Shown: piece by piece, positions 19,558 to 28,168 of the stretch | Layout of the letters: each line of letters begins with the position of its first letter | How positions within the stretch are numbered: position 1 is the first letter of the stretch | NCBI RefSeq assembly: GCF_013378075.1 | Contig: NZ_CP051131.1 | Location: 868,001 to 932,000 of the forward strand | Length of the DNA: 64,000 nt | DNA from: Parasphingopyxis algicola | GTDB lineage: Bacteria; Pseudomonadota; Alphaproteobacteria; Sphingomonadales; Sphingomonadaceae | Direction of reading: 5' to 3' | Program-made: the position numbers and the translations under genes | The notes under the pieces: model-generated | What the model was told of the DNA's origin: nothing | Seen by the model: the letters and a program-made list of their open reading frames with translations, nothing else | Database searches by the model: none

Positions 19558-20034
19558 CTAGCCGAGCAGCGCGACGATATCCTTCTCGATCTGATAGGGC
19601 TTGGTGGTCGGCGCATAGCGCTGCACGACATTGCCGTTGGGATCGACGAGAAATTTGGTGAAGTTCCACTTAATCCTGTCGCCCACCAGCCCGCGTTTCT
19701 GCGCCCGCAGATGTTTGAAGAGCGGATCGGCATCGGCGCCGTTCACATCGATCTTGGCGAAAAGCGGAAAGGTGACATCGTAGGTCAAGTTGCAGAAGTT
19801 GGCGATCTCTTCGGCATCGCCCGGTTCCTGCGCGCCGAACTGGTTGCAGGGGAAAGCCAGAATCTCGAACCCGCGATCCTTGTATTTCCGATACAGTTCT
19901 TCGAGCCCCGCATATTGCGGCGTAAATCCGCATTTCGACGCCACGTTGACGATCAGCACGGTCTTGCCGGCGTAGTCGGCCAACGCCTGCTCCGCACCGT
20001 CCGGCAGTCTTACGGCAAAATCGAACACGCTCAT
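19558..20034 (-). CDS. Glutathione peroxidase family protein
   Basis: 158-aa thiol peroxidase of the GPx family, reducing hydrogen peroxide or lipid hydroperoxides. The catalytic Cys is C35 in [11 protein letters not shown] (Cys, not selenocysteine), with [12 protein letters not shown] supplying Gln and a second Cys, and [10 protein letters not shown] supplying the Trp/Asn. That is the full catalytic tetrad, and the extra Cys suggests the thioredoxin-dependent type. Its ATG overlaps the TGA of lolD (ATGA), so it is translated with the Lol operon, an unexpected partner. It ends 68 bp before dnaE. Confidence 0.95.
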   Translation of the reverse strand: MSVFDFAVRLPDGAEQALADYAGKTVLIVNVASKCGFTPQYAGLEELYRKYKDRGFEILAFPCNQFGAQEPGDAEEIANFCNLTYDVTFPLFAKIDVNGADADPLFKHLRAQKRGLVGDRIKWNFTKFLVDPNGNVVQRYAPTTKPYQIEKDIVALLG

Positions 20035-20717
20035 GCGGCGCTCCTTTCAAGGTGGCCCTCATGCAGACGATACACCTGATCGGTCTTTTTCGCGAGCCGC
20101 TCGTTATGCGTCGCAATCAGCGCTGCGCTGCCCTCCTCGCGCACGAGCGCAAGAAACTCGGCCAGCACGATATCGGCGGTGGCTTCGTCGAGATTGCCGG
20201 TCGGCTCGTCCGCGAGTACCAGCGAGGGCCGGTTCGCCAAGGCGCGGCCGACGGCCACACGCTGTTGCTCGCCGCCCGAAAGCTGCGAAGGGCGATGATC
20301 GAGACGATGGCCAAGCCCGAGCCGGTCGAGCAAAGATGCCGCCCGCGCTTCCGCCTCGTCCGGCATCGCGCCGCGGATCAGCTGGGGGATGATCACATTC
20401 TCCTTGGCCGAGAAATCGGGCAGGAGATGATGAAACTGGTAGACAAAGCCCAGATGGTCGCGCCGGAGCCTGGTTCGCGCGTCATTTTCCAGGTTAGCCG
20501 CCTGCTCGCCGTCGATGGATATCGATCCGCTGAAACCGCCCTCGAGCAGCCCGACCGCCTGCAGCATCGTCGACTTGCCCGAACCCGACGGACCGAGAAG
20601 CGCGACAATCTCGCCCTTGCCGATGCGGATATCGACGCCCCTCAGCACTTCGATCGTCACCCCGCCCTGCTGGAAGCTGCGCGCGAGATTGCGGACTTCG
20701 AGAACCGCCTCATTCAT
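20031..20717 (-). CDS. lolD: Lipoprotein-releasing system ATP-binding protein
   Basis: ABC ATPase of the LolCDE complex, which releases outer-membrane-directed lipoproteins from the inner membrane to LolA. About 228 aa with Walker A (GPSGSGKST), signature ([15 protein letters not shown]), Walker B ([12 protein letters not shown]) and the switch His ([10 protein letters not shown]). The ATG at 20717 lies inside the end of the lolC/E gene (stop at 20710), so the genes overlap by a few bases. Upstream extension of the frame to 20804 has no supporting start. Confidence 0.96.
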   Translation of the reverse strand: MNEAVLEVRNLARSFQQGGVTIEVLRGVDIRIGKGEIVALLGPSGSGKSTMLQAVGLLEGGFSGSISIDGEQAANLENDARTRLRRDHLGFVYQFHHLLPDFSAKENVIIPQLIRGAMPDEAEARAASLLDRLGLGHRLDHRPSQLSGGEQQRVAVGRALANRPSLVLADEPTGNLDEATADIVLAEFLALVREEGSAALIATHNERLAKKTDQVYRLHEGHLERSAA

Positions 20718-21960
20718 AACGCAGCACCTGCACCGGATCGGTGCTCGCGGCCTTGAATGCGGGATATAGCGTGAAGACAAAGGCCGAACCCAGCGCGAGG
20801 CCAACGATCGCCAAGATCTCGAACGGATCGGTGCGTGCCGGAAGCTCGGTGATAAAACGCACTGACGGGTCCCAGAGATTCTGTCCCGTCACTGTCTGCA
20901 CGAAATTGACGACATTCTGCCGGAAGTGAAGCAGCAGGAAGCCGAGGCCGAGCCCGGCCAGCGTTCCGAGCGTGCTCGTCGTCATCCCGATCGTGAGAAA
21001 GATCTTCATCATCGAGCGCCGGGTCGCGCCCATTGTCCGCAGGATCGCGATGTCGCGTTTCTTGGCCCGGACAAGCATGATGAGCGAGGAGAGAATGTTA
21101 AAAACGGCGACGAGGATGATCAGTGAAAGTACCCAGAACATGACAACGCGTTCAACTGCCAAGGCATCGAACAACTGGCTGTTCATCTCACGCCAGTCGG
21201 TCAGCACGCCCTGCCCCGCGTAGTTGACCGCAATAGGCTCCAGGATCTCGCCGACATTCTCCGGATCGGTGGTATCGAATTCGATCATGCCGACCGCATC
21301 ATCGAGCAGGAGCAAGGTCTGGGCATCCTCCATCGGCATCAGGACGAACGCCTTGTCGAAATCATAGACACCGACCTCGAAGATCGCCGCGACGTCATAG
21401 GAAACGATGCGCGGCACGGTTCCGAACGGAGTCGTCCGGCCCTGGGGCGAGATCAGACTGATCTGCCCGCCGGTGACCGCGCCCAGCGCTGTCGCCAGCC
21501 GCGAGCCGATCGCCACTCGGTTGCTCCCGGGGGTCAGCAGCGCCATGTCGCCGGCGACGATATTCGAATTGATCGTCTCGTTGATACGAATATCCTCGAC
21601 CCGCATGCCGCGGGCGAGCACGCCTTCGACCCGGCCGTCATAGCTCGCCATCAGCGGTTGCTCGATCAGCGGCGTGGCCGAAACGACGCCCTCGATATCT
21701 CGCGATTCCTCGAGAATCTCACGCCAGTCGGGCAAACGCCCGCTATAGCCCTGCATCACCGCATGGCCGTTCAGCCCGACGATCTTGTCGAACAGGTCCG
21801 CGCGAAAACCGTTCATCACGCTCATCACGACGACCAGCGCCATCACGCCGAGCATCACCGCGACGAAACTGATCGAAGCGACGACGAAGATGAAACGCTC
21901 TCCCTTACCGGGCAGCAGATAGCGTTTCGCGATCATCCGCTCATGGCGGGACAGGATCAT
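20710..21960 (-). CDS. Lipoprotein-releasing system transmembrane protein (LolC/LolE family)
   Basis: Inner-membrane subunit of the lipoprotein exporter, 416 aa. One membrane segment near residues 23-48 is followed by a periplasmic MacB-PCD-like domain and three C-terminal segments (about 270-400). The cytoplasmic coupling region has the family sequence [24 protein letters not shown], which contacts LolD. A single LolC/E-type gene is present here, as in many alphaproteobacteria that use one LolF-like homodimer. Whether a second copy exists elsewhere cannot be seen. The start overlaps the proS stop. Confidence 0.95.
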   Translation of the reverse strand: MILSRHERMIAKRYLLPGKGERFIFVVASISFVAVMLGVMALVVVMSVMNGFRADLFDKIVGLNGHAVMQGYSGRLPDWREILEESRDIEGVVSATPLIEQPLMASYDGRVEGVLARGMRVEDIRINETINSNIVAGDMALLTPGSNRVAIGSRLATALGAVTGGQISLISPQGRTTPFGTVPRIVSYDVAAIFEVGVYDFDKAFVLMPMEDAQTLLLLDDAVGMIEFDTTDPENVGEILEPIAVNYAGQGVLTDWREMNSQLFDALAVERVVMFWVLSLIILVAVFNILSSLIMLVRAKKRDIAILRTMGATRRSMMKIFLTIGMTTSTLGTLAGLGLGFLLLHFRQNVVNFVQTVTGQNLWDPSVRFITELPARTDPFEILAIVGLALGSAFVFTLYPAFKAASTDPVQVLRYE

Positions 21961-23276
21961 GCAAGTTTCTCCAGGGCGGTTTCGGGACTCACCTCTTCGC
22001 GCTCTCCGGTTGAACGGCGCTTTAACTCGACCACCCCGTTCTTCAGCCCGCGCGGCCCGACGACCAGCTGCCAGGGCAGCCCGATCAGATCCATGGTCGC
22101 GAATTTGGCGCCGCCGCGTTCGTCGCGGTCGTCATACAGAACCTCTACGCCCGCCGCCTGAAGCTTAGCGTACAGGTCGTCCGCAACCGACGCACAGGCA
22201 TCGTCATCGGCGCGCATGTTGATCAGACCGACTTTGTACGGAGCGACCGGTTCCGGCCAGATAATGCCGTCATCGTCATGGCTCGCCTCGATGATCGCGC
22301 CGACAAGCCGCGAGACGCCTATCCCGTAACTGCCGCCGACCGGCGTCACCATCTCGCCGTCCCGTCCGGGCACCTTGAAATCGAGCGGCGCCGAATATTT
22401 GTCGCCGAAGTAGAAGATATGTCCGACCTCGATACCGCGGGAGCGAAGCAGATCATCGCCCATCTCCGCTTCCCGCGCCTCGTCGCGCTTCTCGTCGGTC
22501 GCGGCATAGTCGGCTGTCATCGAATCGACGAATGCCTGCAGCGCCTCGGTATCGCGGGCATCGACCTCGAACTGATCGGCCGAACGCAGCTCCTCCCAGT
22601 TCTTGTGGAAGAACACCTCGCTCTCGCCAGAAGGCGCGAGAATGATGAATTCATGGCTGAGATCGCCGCCGATCGGCCCGGTATCGGCCTGCATCGGAAT
22701 TGCCCGCAGGCCCATCCGCGCGAAGGTCCGCAGATAGGCGATGAACATCTTGTTATAGCTGTTGCGCGCGCCCGCCTCGTCGAGATCGAAGCTATAGGCA
22801 TCCTTCATCAGGAATTCGCGGCCGCGCATCACACCGAAACGCGGACGGATCTCGTCGCGGAACTTCCATTGGATATGATAGAGAATGCGCGGCAGATCGC
22901 GATAGCTGTTCATGCCGCCCTTCATGATCGCGGTCAGCATGTCCTCATTGGTCGGCCCGTAAAGCAGGTCGCGTCCCTGGCGATCCTCGATCCGCAGCAT
23001 CTCGGGCCCGTATGCGTCATAGCGGCCGGTATCGCGCCAGTAATCGGCCGACTGGATGGTGGGCATCAGCATCTCGACCGCTCCGACGCGATCCTGCTCC
23101 TCACGCACGATCTGTTCGATCTTCTTCAACACGCGATGGCCGAGCGGCAGCCAGGCATAGATGCCGGAAGACGTCTGGCGGACGAGACCGGCGCGCAGCA
23201 TCAGCTTGTGGCTGACAATCTCCGCATCGGTGGGGGTTTCTTTGGTGACGGGCAGAAAATAGCGGGAAAGACGCAT
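21957..23276 (-). CDS. proS: Prolyl-tRNA synthetase (short, no editing insert)
   Basis: Class II synthetase charging tRNA-Pro. At about 439 aa it lacks the ~180-residue INS editing domain of the E. coli type, as is usual for alphaproteobacteria and mitochondria. Class II motifs are visible: MLMPTIQ.. motif 1, [19 protein letters not shown] motif 2, and [11 protein letters not shown] motif 3; the anticodon-binding domain follows from about residue 345. The ATG at 23276 begins [15 protein letters not shown], the family opening; an in-frame extension to 23381 is not supported. Free-standing editing factors would be needed to clear Ala-tRNA-Pro; none is in the window. Confidence 0.97.
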   Translation of the reverse strand: MRLSRYFLPVTKETPTDAEIVSHKLMLRAGLVRQTSSGIYAWLPLGHRVLKKIEQIVREEQDRVGAVEMLMPTIQSADYWRDTGRYDAYGPEMLRIEDRQGRDLLYGPTNEDMLTAIMKGGMNSYRDLPRILYHIQWKFRDEIRPRFGVMRGREFLMKDAYSFDLDEAGARNSYNKMFIAYLRTFARMGLRAIPMQADTGPIGGDLSHEFIILAPSGESEVFFHKNWEELRSADQFEVDARDTEALQAFVDSMTADYAATDEKRDEAREAEMGDDLLRSRGIEVGHIFYFGDKYSAPLDFKVPGRDGEMVTPVGGSYGIGVSRLVGAIIEASHDDDGIIWPEPVAPYKVGLINMRADDDACASVADDLYAKLQAAGVEVLYDDRDERGGAKFATMDLIGLPWQLVVGPRGLKNGVVELKRRSTGEREEVSPETALEKLA

Positions 23277-23469
23277 GGTTAAGGGGTCCGGAAATGGGCC
23301 GTTGGTGAGCCGAGTCTCTAGGCGGGCCACAGGTTCGCCGCAAGCGTCATGGCGGTTGCGCGGCTGTTGCGCTGACGTCACAGGCGCAAACTTATTGTTG
23401 CCTGAATCCCTCTACCCCCATGACAAGCGCCGATCGGATGGCTTAGCAATCTGTCTTACGTCACGCGCC

Positions 23470-23613
23470 GAACGGCCGTGGTTCAGGGAGGTTCCCCGCT
23501 GCACACCTCGAGGGGAAGGGATGTGCGCGAACCGGGAGCCGACAAAAAAGGGGGCGAACAGGTGTTCGTCACGTTTGTGCCCGGGCCTCACGGTCCGGGC
23601 ACTTTCGTTTTTT
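23470..23613 (+). ncRNA. Candidate structured RNA (small RNA or leader)
   Basis: A run of complementary segments ends in a strong terminator. GGTTC (23480-23484) can pair with GAACC (23529-23533). TTCCCC (23492-23497) can pair with GGGGAA (23512-23517). GCACA (23501-23505) can pair with TGTGC (23522-23526). The last two interleave as A-B-A'-B', which allows an H-type pseudoknot. A further hairpin is CGAAC-AGGT-GTTCG (23555-23568). The 5' end is a guess. I tried to match SRP RNA, RNase P, tmRNA, 6S and SAM/SAH riboswitch signatures from memory and recognised none. It could be a trans-acting sRNA or an attenuating leader of the transporter gene that starts 123 nt after the terminator. Confidence 0.5.
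23577..23613 (+). terminator. Intrinsic terminator
   Basis: Stem GTGCCCGGGCC (23577-23587) pairs with GGTCCGGGCAC (23592-23602) over 11 pairs including one G-T, closed by a TCAC tetraloop and followed by TTTCGTTTTTT. It is the strongest intrinsic-terminator signature I found, although no protein gene ends just upstream of it on this strand, which is why I propose an RNA gene or attenuator. Confidence 0.85.
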
Positions 23614-23736
23614 CCTCATGCAAAAGCGGCACTATCCGATTGGTGATCGCACGATCATGCGTCAGTGCGGGACGATTTGCCACGCGCGATCATTCGCTTC
23701 ATAACAAAAAGAAAAGCCGCCCGAGAGGTAGTCTGT

Positions 23737-25248
23737 ATGAAGGAACCGCCCGCCTCGGGCCAGCTGGCCCAGGAACGCGAACTGCTGCAATCGGCCCCGG
23801 CAGCGGGCGGCGCACCCCAGAAACTATCGACCGCAACGAAACTCGCTTATGGTTTCGGGTCGGTCGCCTATGGCGTCAAGGACGGCGGGCTCAAATATTT
23901 CCTGCTCTTGTTCTACGCACAGGTCATCGGCGTCGATGCGAGGCTGGTCAGCCTGGCGATATTGATCGCGCTCATTTCCGACGCGTTCAGCGACCCGATC
24001 GTCGGTTACTGGTCGGACAATTTCCGGTCCCGATGGGGCCGACGTCATCCCTTCATGTACATCGCCGCGGTTCCCATATCGGTCAGCTATTACTTTATCT
24101 GGAACCCGCCGACAGGTTGGAGCGAAAACGCTTTGTTCTGGTACATCGTGGTCCTCGCGATCATCATCCGGACTTTCATCACCTTCTTTGAAACGCCCAA
24201 TACGGCGCTCACACCTGAACTCACACAGGATTATGACGAGCGCAGTTCGCTGCTCGGATTCCGTTACTATTTCGGCTGGACCGGCGGCAATGCGATGACG
24301 GTCATCAACTTCGCGATGATCTTTCCGGCCTTCGCCACACTCGCGATACCCAACGGCCAGTTCAATCCCGAGGCCTATTCGCTCTACGGCATGATCGCGG
24401 CGGGCGTCATCTTCACGGCCATCATGATATCCGCCATCGGCACCCATTCCCGAATTCCCCATCTCCAAGCCCCGCCGCCAAAACGCGAATTGACGCTCGG
24501 TCGCATATTTCGCGAGATTTTCGAAACGCTGTCGAGCCGGTCCTTTCTCGCGCTTTTCATTGCTGCGCTTCTCGCCTTCACGGCAAGTGGCCTCGCCGCC
24601 GGCCTCGTATTCTACTTCGGTACCTATTTCTGGGGTTTCAGTCCCGAGCAGCTCGGCATGATCACATTGGGCGTATTTCTTTCGGCTATCATCGGTTCGA
24701 CACTGGCGCCGATCGTCACCCGCAAAATCGGCAAGAAGCGTGGCGCGATCATCATAGGTCTCATCGCCTTTCTGGGTGCGCCCATGCCGATTTTCCTGCG
24801 GCTGATCGGTGTGCTGCCAGGCAATGAATCGCCGTTCATCTTCTGGTTCTACCTGGTAGCCAACACGATCGATGTCGGCCTGATCATCTGCTATCAGATC
24901 CTCGCCGCCTCGATGATCGCCGACCTTGTGGAGCAGGCCGAAGTGAAAACCGGGCGGCGGTCCGAAGGCCTGTTTTTCGCGGCCTCCACCTTCATGCGCA
25001 AATGGGGCGAAGGTCTTGGCATCGTCGTAGCGGGCTTCGTCATCACCGGGGTCGGCCTCGCGACGGGCGCGGTGCAGGGCGAAGTGCCCGAAGACACCCT
25101 GTGGTATCTCGGCGCCGTCTATGTTCCGACGATCCTTGCGCTCTGGATGGCGATGATCGGCTTTATCAGCTTTTACAGCCTCGACCGGAGCGGACATGAG
25201 GACAATCTTCGCGAGCTCGCCAGACGGCGCGGCGCCCCGGCAGACTGA
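23737..25248 (+). CDS. MFS transporter, GPH (glycoside-pentoside-hexuronide:cation symporter) type
   Basis: About 503-aa inner-membrane transporter with roughly 12 hydrophobic segments. The early loop DAFSDPIVGYWSDNFRSRWGRRHPFMY is the GPH/MelB family signature, followed by FFETPNTALTPELTQDYDERSSLLGFR, also typical. It probably moves a sugar, glycoside or related solute with a cation; the substrate cannot be told. The ATG at 23737 follows GAGAGG; an in-frame ATG-like start at 23665 would add 24 residues without a ribosome binding site. The gene lies downstream of the terminator/structured region and 12 bp before the GST-like gene. Confidence 0.93.
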   Translation: MKEPPASGQLAQERELLQSAPAAGGAPQKLSTATKLAYGFGSVAYGVKDGGLKYFLLLFYAQVIGVDARLVSLAILIALISDAFSDPIVGYWSDNFRSRWGRRHPFMYIAAVPISVSYYFIWNPPTGWSENALFWYIVVLAIIIRTFITFFETPNTALTPELTQDYDERSSLLGFRYYFGWTGGNAMTVINFAMIFPAFATLAIPNGQFNPEAYSLYGMIAAGVIFTAIMISAIGTHSRIPHLQAPPPKRELTLGRIFREIFETLSSRSFLALFIAALLAFTASGLAAGLVFYFGTYFWGFSPEQLGMITLGVFLSAIIGSTLAPIVTRKIGKKRGAIIIGLIAFLGAPMPIFLRLIGVLPGNESPFIFWFYLVANTIDVGLIICYQILAASMIADLVEQAEVKTGRRSEGLFFAASTFMRKWGEGLGIVVAGFVITGVGLATGAVQGEVPEDTLWYLGAVYVPTILALWMAMIGFISFYSLDRSGHEDNLRELARRRGAPAD

Positions 25249-25260
25249 CGGATATTTCCG

Positions 25261-26301
25261 ATGACGGCCCCTGAGATCCCCGACCGCATCGAACTGATGG
25301 GTGCTCCCGGATCGCCCTATACGCGCAAGATGATCGCCTATCTGCGCTATCGGCGTATTCCGTATTCGCTGCACTTGGGTGGCGTTCGTGGCGCTCCGGA
25401 AGGCTACCCCGAACCGAAGGTCAGATTGCTGCCGACTTTCTATTTTCGCGGGGTCGATGGCGAGATCGAGGCGATGGTGGATTCCACGCCGATCATCCGG
25501 CGGCTCGAGGCCGAATTTGACGGCCGCTCGGCCATTCCCTCCGATCCGGTGCTCGCCTTTCTCAACCATCTGATCGAGGATTATGGCGATGAATGGCTGA
25601 CCAAGGCGATGTTTCATTATCGCTGGGCGCATGCCGCGGACGCCAAGAATGCAGCCCCGCTTCTCGTCTACTGGTCGCATCCGACGATGCCGAAGGACGA
25701 GGCCGACAAGATGGCGGACATGTTTTCCAGTCGGCAGATCGACCGGCTATACGTGGTGGGCTCGAACGAAACGACCGCCAAAACGATCGAGGCCAGCTAT
25801 CAACGACTGTTGAACATCTTGGACACGCTGATTGAAGAGCAGGGTTTTGTTCTCGGGGCCCGCCCCTCTTCGGCCGATTTTGCGATCTATGGCCAGCTCA
25901 CCCAGCTAGCGGTCGTCGAACCCACTTCGGGTACGTTCGTCAATACGCATCACCCGCGTGTCCGCGCTTGGATCGATCGCCTCGAGGATTTGTCGGGACT
26001 CGAACCGGAACCGGGCCATTGGCTGGATCCCGATGCTGCAATCCTGCCGCTCAAGCCGCTTCTGACCGAAATCGGGCGTGTTTACACACCGTTCCTACTG
26101 GCCAACGCCGCGGCCGTCATGGCCGGTGAGGAGGATGTCGAGACCGAAATCGACGGCCGCACTTGGTCGCAACCGGCTTTCCCCTATCAGGCCAAGTGCC
26201 TGCACTGGATACGCGAGGCCTTTGGCGGCCTGTCGGCGGACGACAAGGCACGGGTCCAGGCTGTGCTGGACGGCACCGGGTGCGAACCGCTGCTCGGTTA
26301 G
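25261..26301 (+). CDS. Glutathione S-transferase family protein
   Basis: 346 aa, longer than canonical GSTs (~200-230). An N-terminal thioredoxin-like domain has the active-site region GAPGSPYTRKM (Ser/Tyr type), a cis-Pro in RLLPTF and the glutathione-binding DSTPII. The helical C-terminal domain includes RPSSADFAIYGQL, and a ~90-residue tail follows. It lies 12 bp after the transporter gene, so the two are likely one operon. The substrate is unknown; the long C-terminal half resembles alphaproteobacterial GSTs of unassigned function. Confidence 0.88.
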   Translation: MTAPEIPDRIELMGAPGSPYTRKMIAYLRYRRIPYSLHLGGVRGAPEGYPEPKVRLLPTFYFRGVDGEIEAMVDSTPIIRRLEAEFDGRSAIPSDPVLAFLNHLIEDYGDEWLTKAMFHYRWAHAADAKNAAPLLVYWSHPTMPKDEADKMADMFSSRQIDRLYVVGSNETTAKTIEASYQRLLNILDTLIEEQGFVLGARPSSADFAIYGQLTQLAVVEPTSGTFVNTHHPRVRAWIDRLEDLSGLEPEPGHWLDPDAAILPLKPLLTEIGRVYTPFLLANAAAVMAGEEDVETEIDGRTWSQPAFPYQAKCLHWIREAFGGLSADDKARVQAVLDGTGCEPLLG

Positions 26302-26307
26302 GGCGCG

Positions 26308-27387
26308 CTAGAGCGACAGAATGAAGCCGTCGCGCGGGCTGGCCTTGCCGGAAAGCAGTGTCGCATAAGTCTCGCCGACAGCGTCCCCGCCCTCGCGGCG
26401 GATCACATCGACCCAGCCTTTCGCATCGCCGATAAAACCGGCCCAGGCCTTGCCGACTTCGGCCGCAAAGCCGTCCGGTCCCAATTCGTCGGTCATCGCC
26501 ACGACATGATCGGGCGCGAAAAACAGGATCGGCGCCGGGCCGGCGATATCGTCCGCGAGGCCGCGGGCGTCCCAATGGGTTGCACCGACAAGACAGCTAT
26601 ATTTGAGATTGCCGGCGAAATGATTGTGGATCGCGGAAAGGGTTTGGCCGTTGCCAGCGAAATCCACGACGACCGACGGCGTGGCCGCATCGAGATCGCC
26701 GACGGCGTCGTAAGCGACCACCCGGTCATACAAACCCAGACCCTCGACAAATTCGACATTGCCCGCGCTGGTCAGCCCGATCCTCTCGATCTCCGGGCTG
26801 CGCGCCTTGGCGACCTGTGCCAGCGCCATGCCGGTTTTCGAGGAAGCACTTGTCATCAGGAGCGACTTCGCGCCGAAATAGTCCTGGCGTCGCGTGAATG
26901 CCTCGATGAGGAAAGAGGTCATGAACAACGGCTCGAACAGCGCCCGATATTCTTCGAGATCCGGGTTATGCGCGGGATCGGCGGCGAGACGGCGATAGTT
27001 GTTGTAAACCCGGTTCATCGGCTGGCGATGGGCCGCCATGTCGAGAAAGGCGCCGTCGGTGACCTTGCCGGGCTGGACGACCAGATGCGAGGACATCGGC
27101 AGATAGCCGTAGACGCGCTCGCCTTCTGCGATATCGGGGTTGCGCGACGCGGCGACGGTCGCGAAACCCCAGACCGGAATGCGGCCCCAGCCCCCTTCCG
27201 TCGGGAAGAAATTCCAATAGGCCATCTGTTCGCCGACCACTGCATAGGTGATGTTGTTCGCCGTCAGCGCGAATTTCTCGATCTCGAGCAGAATCTCCCC
27301 TTCGACGAGCTCGCCAAGATCGGTTTCGGCGAGCCGCGTTTGATTGAGGTCAGACTTGCTGACGAGAAAATCCGTCGAAATGGTCAT
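26308..27387 (-). CDS. DUF2855 family protein
   Basis: 359-aa cytosolic protein of the DUF2855 family, which looks like a divergent medium-chain dehydrogenase/reductase: an N-terminal GroES-like part (LTANNITYAVVG, GWGRIPVWGFATV, EGERVYGYLPM) and a Rossmann-like part (LMTSASSKTGMALAQVAK, VVDFAGNGQTL). The usual zinc ligands of alcohol dehydrogenases are absent. The reaction is unknown. Convergent with the GST gene (7 bp between ends) and 28 bp after the crp-like gene in the same direction. Confidence 0.85.
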   Translation of the reverse strand: MTISTDFLVSKSDLNQTRLAETDLGELVEGEILLEIEKFALTANNITYAVVGEQMAYWNFFPTEGGWGRIPVWGFATVAASRNPDIAEGERVYGYLPMSSHLVVQPGKVTDGAFLDMAAHRQPMNRVYNNYRRLAADPAHNPDLEEYRALFEPLFMTSFLIEAFTRRQDYFGAKSLLMTSASSKTGMALAQVAKARSPEIERIGLTSAGNVEFVEGLGLYDRVVAYDAVGDLDAATPSVVVDFAGNGQTLSAIHNHFAGNLKYSCLVGATHWDARGLADDIAGPAPILFFAPDHVVAMTDELGPDGFAAEVGKAWAGFIGDAKGWVDVIRREGGDAVGETYATLLSGKASPRDGFILSL

Positions 27388-27415
27388 CGATCATCCTTTT
27401 CTAGAATCCTGGGGT

Positions 27416-28117
27416 TCAATCGCCGAGCGCTGCGATCTCCCAAAGCGCATTGCAATCAATAATCCGGATCTTCCCCTGATCCAGCTCGATCAGTCCGGAA
27501 TCGGCCCAGGCCGACAGCTGGCGATTGATGTTTTCGCGACTGATTCCGACGAAATTGCCGAGTTCGCTCTGGCTGACATCGATCTTCAGCTTCTGGCTCA
27601 CCGCTTCCTCATCGGTCAGCCGCTGCAGATAACGAGCAAGCCGGGGCCCGGCGGAAAAAGCCCTGTCGCTTTCGACCGTCAGGTTCATCTGGCGCAGCCG
27701 CCTCGCCATTTCCTGCAGCATCCGCAGCGCCACAGTCGGATTGTTCGCGATGAAATCCTCGCATTCGGATCGCGACAGCCGCATGACGCTGCCGTCCTCG
27801 ACCATCGTCACCGTTGCGGTCCGCTCGCCACCGTCAAGCAGTGCAATCTCGCCGATCACCGTCCCCGGCTCGAGATAATCGAGCACGATTTCCCGGCCAT
27901 TGGCAGACACCATGTTCACCCGCGCGGTGCCGGTTACGAGAATGATTGCCGAATCGCCAGGATCACCTTGGTGGATCAGTGTTTCCCGCTTCGGCGCGAA
28001 CTCGACCTTCGATCGCGAAAGAAGGTCATTGAGCTGGTCGGTATCGCACGCAGCGAGCAGCGATCCTTCCGGCAAAATCCGGAGCAGGTCTTGCGCGTTC
28101 ATGCTTTCGACAGCCAT
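27416..28117 (-). CDS. Crp/Fnr family transcriptional regulator
   Basis: 233-aa regulator: a cyclic-nucleotide-binding-like beta-barrel (about 20-120, with EPGTVIGEIALLDGGERTATV) and a C-terminal winged helix-turn-helix (SQSELGNFVGISRENINRQLSAW). The phosphate-binding cassette RTATV resembles the cAMP-binding RSA-x-V arrangement, but binding cannot be assumed. No Fnr-type N-terminal Cys cluster is present. The ATG at 28117 follows GGGGAGGG; a second Met at 28102 is possible. Targets are unknown; the DUF2855 gene directly downstream may be in the same transcript. Confidence 0.92.
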   Translation of the reverse strand: MAVESMNAQDLLRILPEGSLLAACDTDQLNDLLSRSKVEFAPKRETLIHQGDPGDSAIILVTGTARVNMVSANGREIVLDYLEPGTVIGEIALLDGGERTATVTMVEDGSVMRLSRSECEDFIANNPTVALRMLQEMARRLRQMNLTVESDRAFSAGPRLARYLQRLTDEEAVSQKLKIDVSQSELGNFVGISRENINRQLSAWADSGLIELDQGKIRIIDCNALWEIAALGD

Positions 28118-28168
28118 TCAACCCTCCCCTTGAAAAGGCGTGTGGCCGGTATGCCGTATTGCCGCGCT

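Larger units (their letters stand above)
23277..23736. other. 460-bp gene-free region between divergent proS and transporter genes
   Basis: No convincing protein-coding gene on either strand. The right two-thirds contain GC-rich complementary segments and an intrinsic terminator reading rightwards (separate entries). The remainder must hold the promoters for proS (minus) and for the transporter (plus), but I could not pick out confident -35/-10 boxes. Confidence 0.6.

Noticed and set aside
23277-23736. tRNA, SRP RNA, RNase P or tmRNA gene in the gap upstream of the transporter
   Set aside because: None of the conserved cores of these RNAs (for example the SRP GGTCAGGTCCGGAAGG-type loop or a tRNA T-arm GTTCGA with matching stems) is present.
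23824-25680. 618-residue minus-strand frame opposite the transporter and GST genes
   Set aside because: Charged, low-information sequence without motifs, while the plus strand encodes clear membrane segments and a GST fold.
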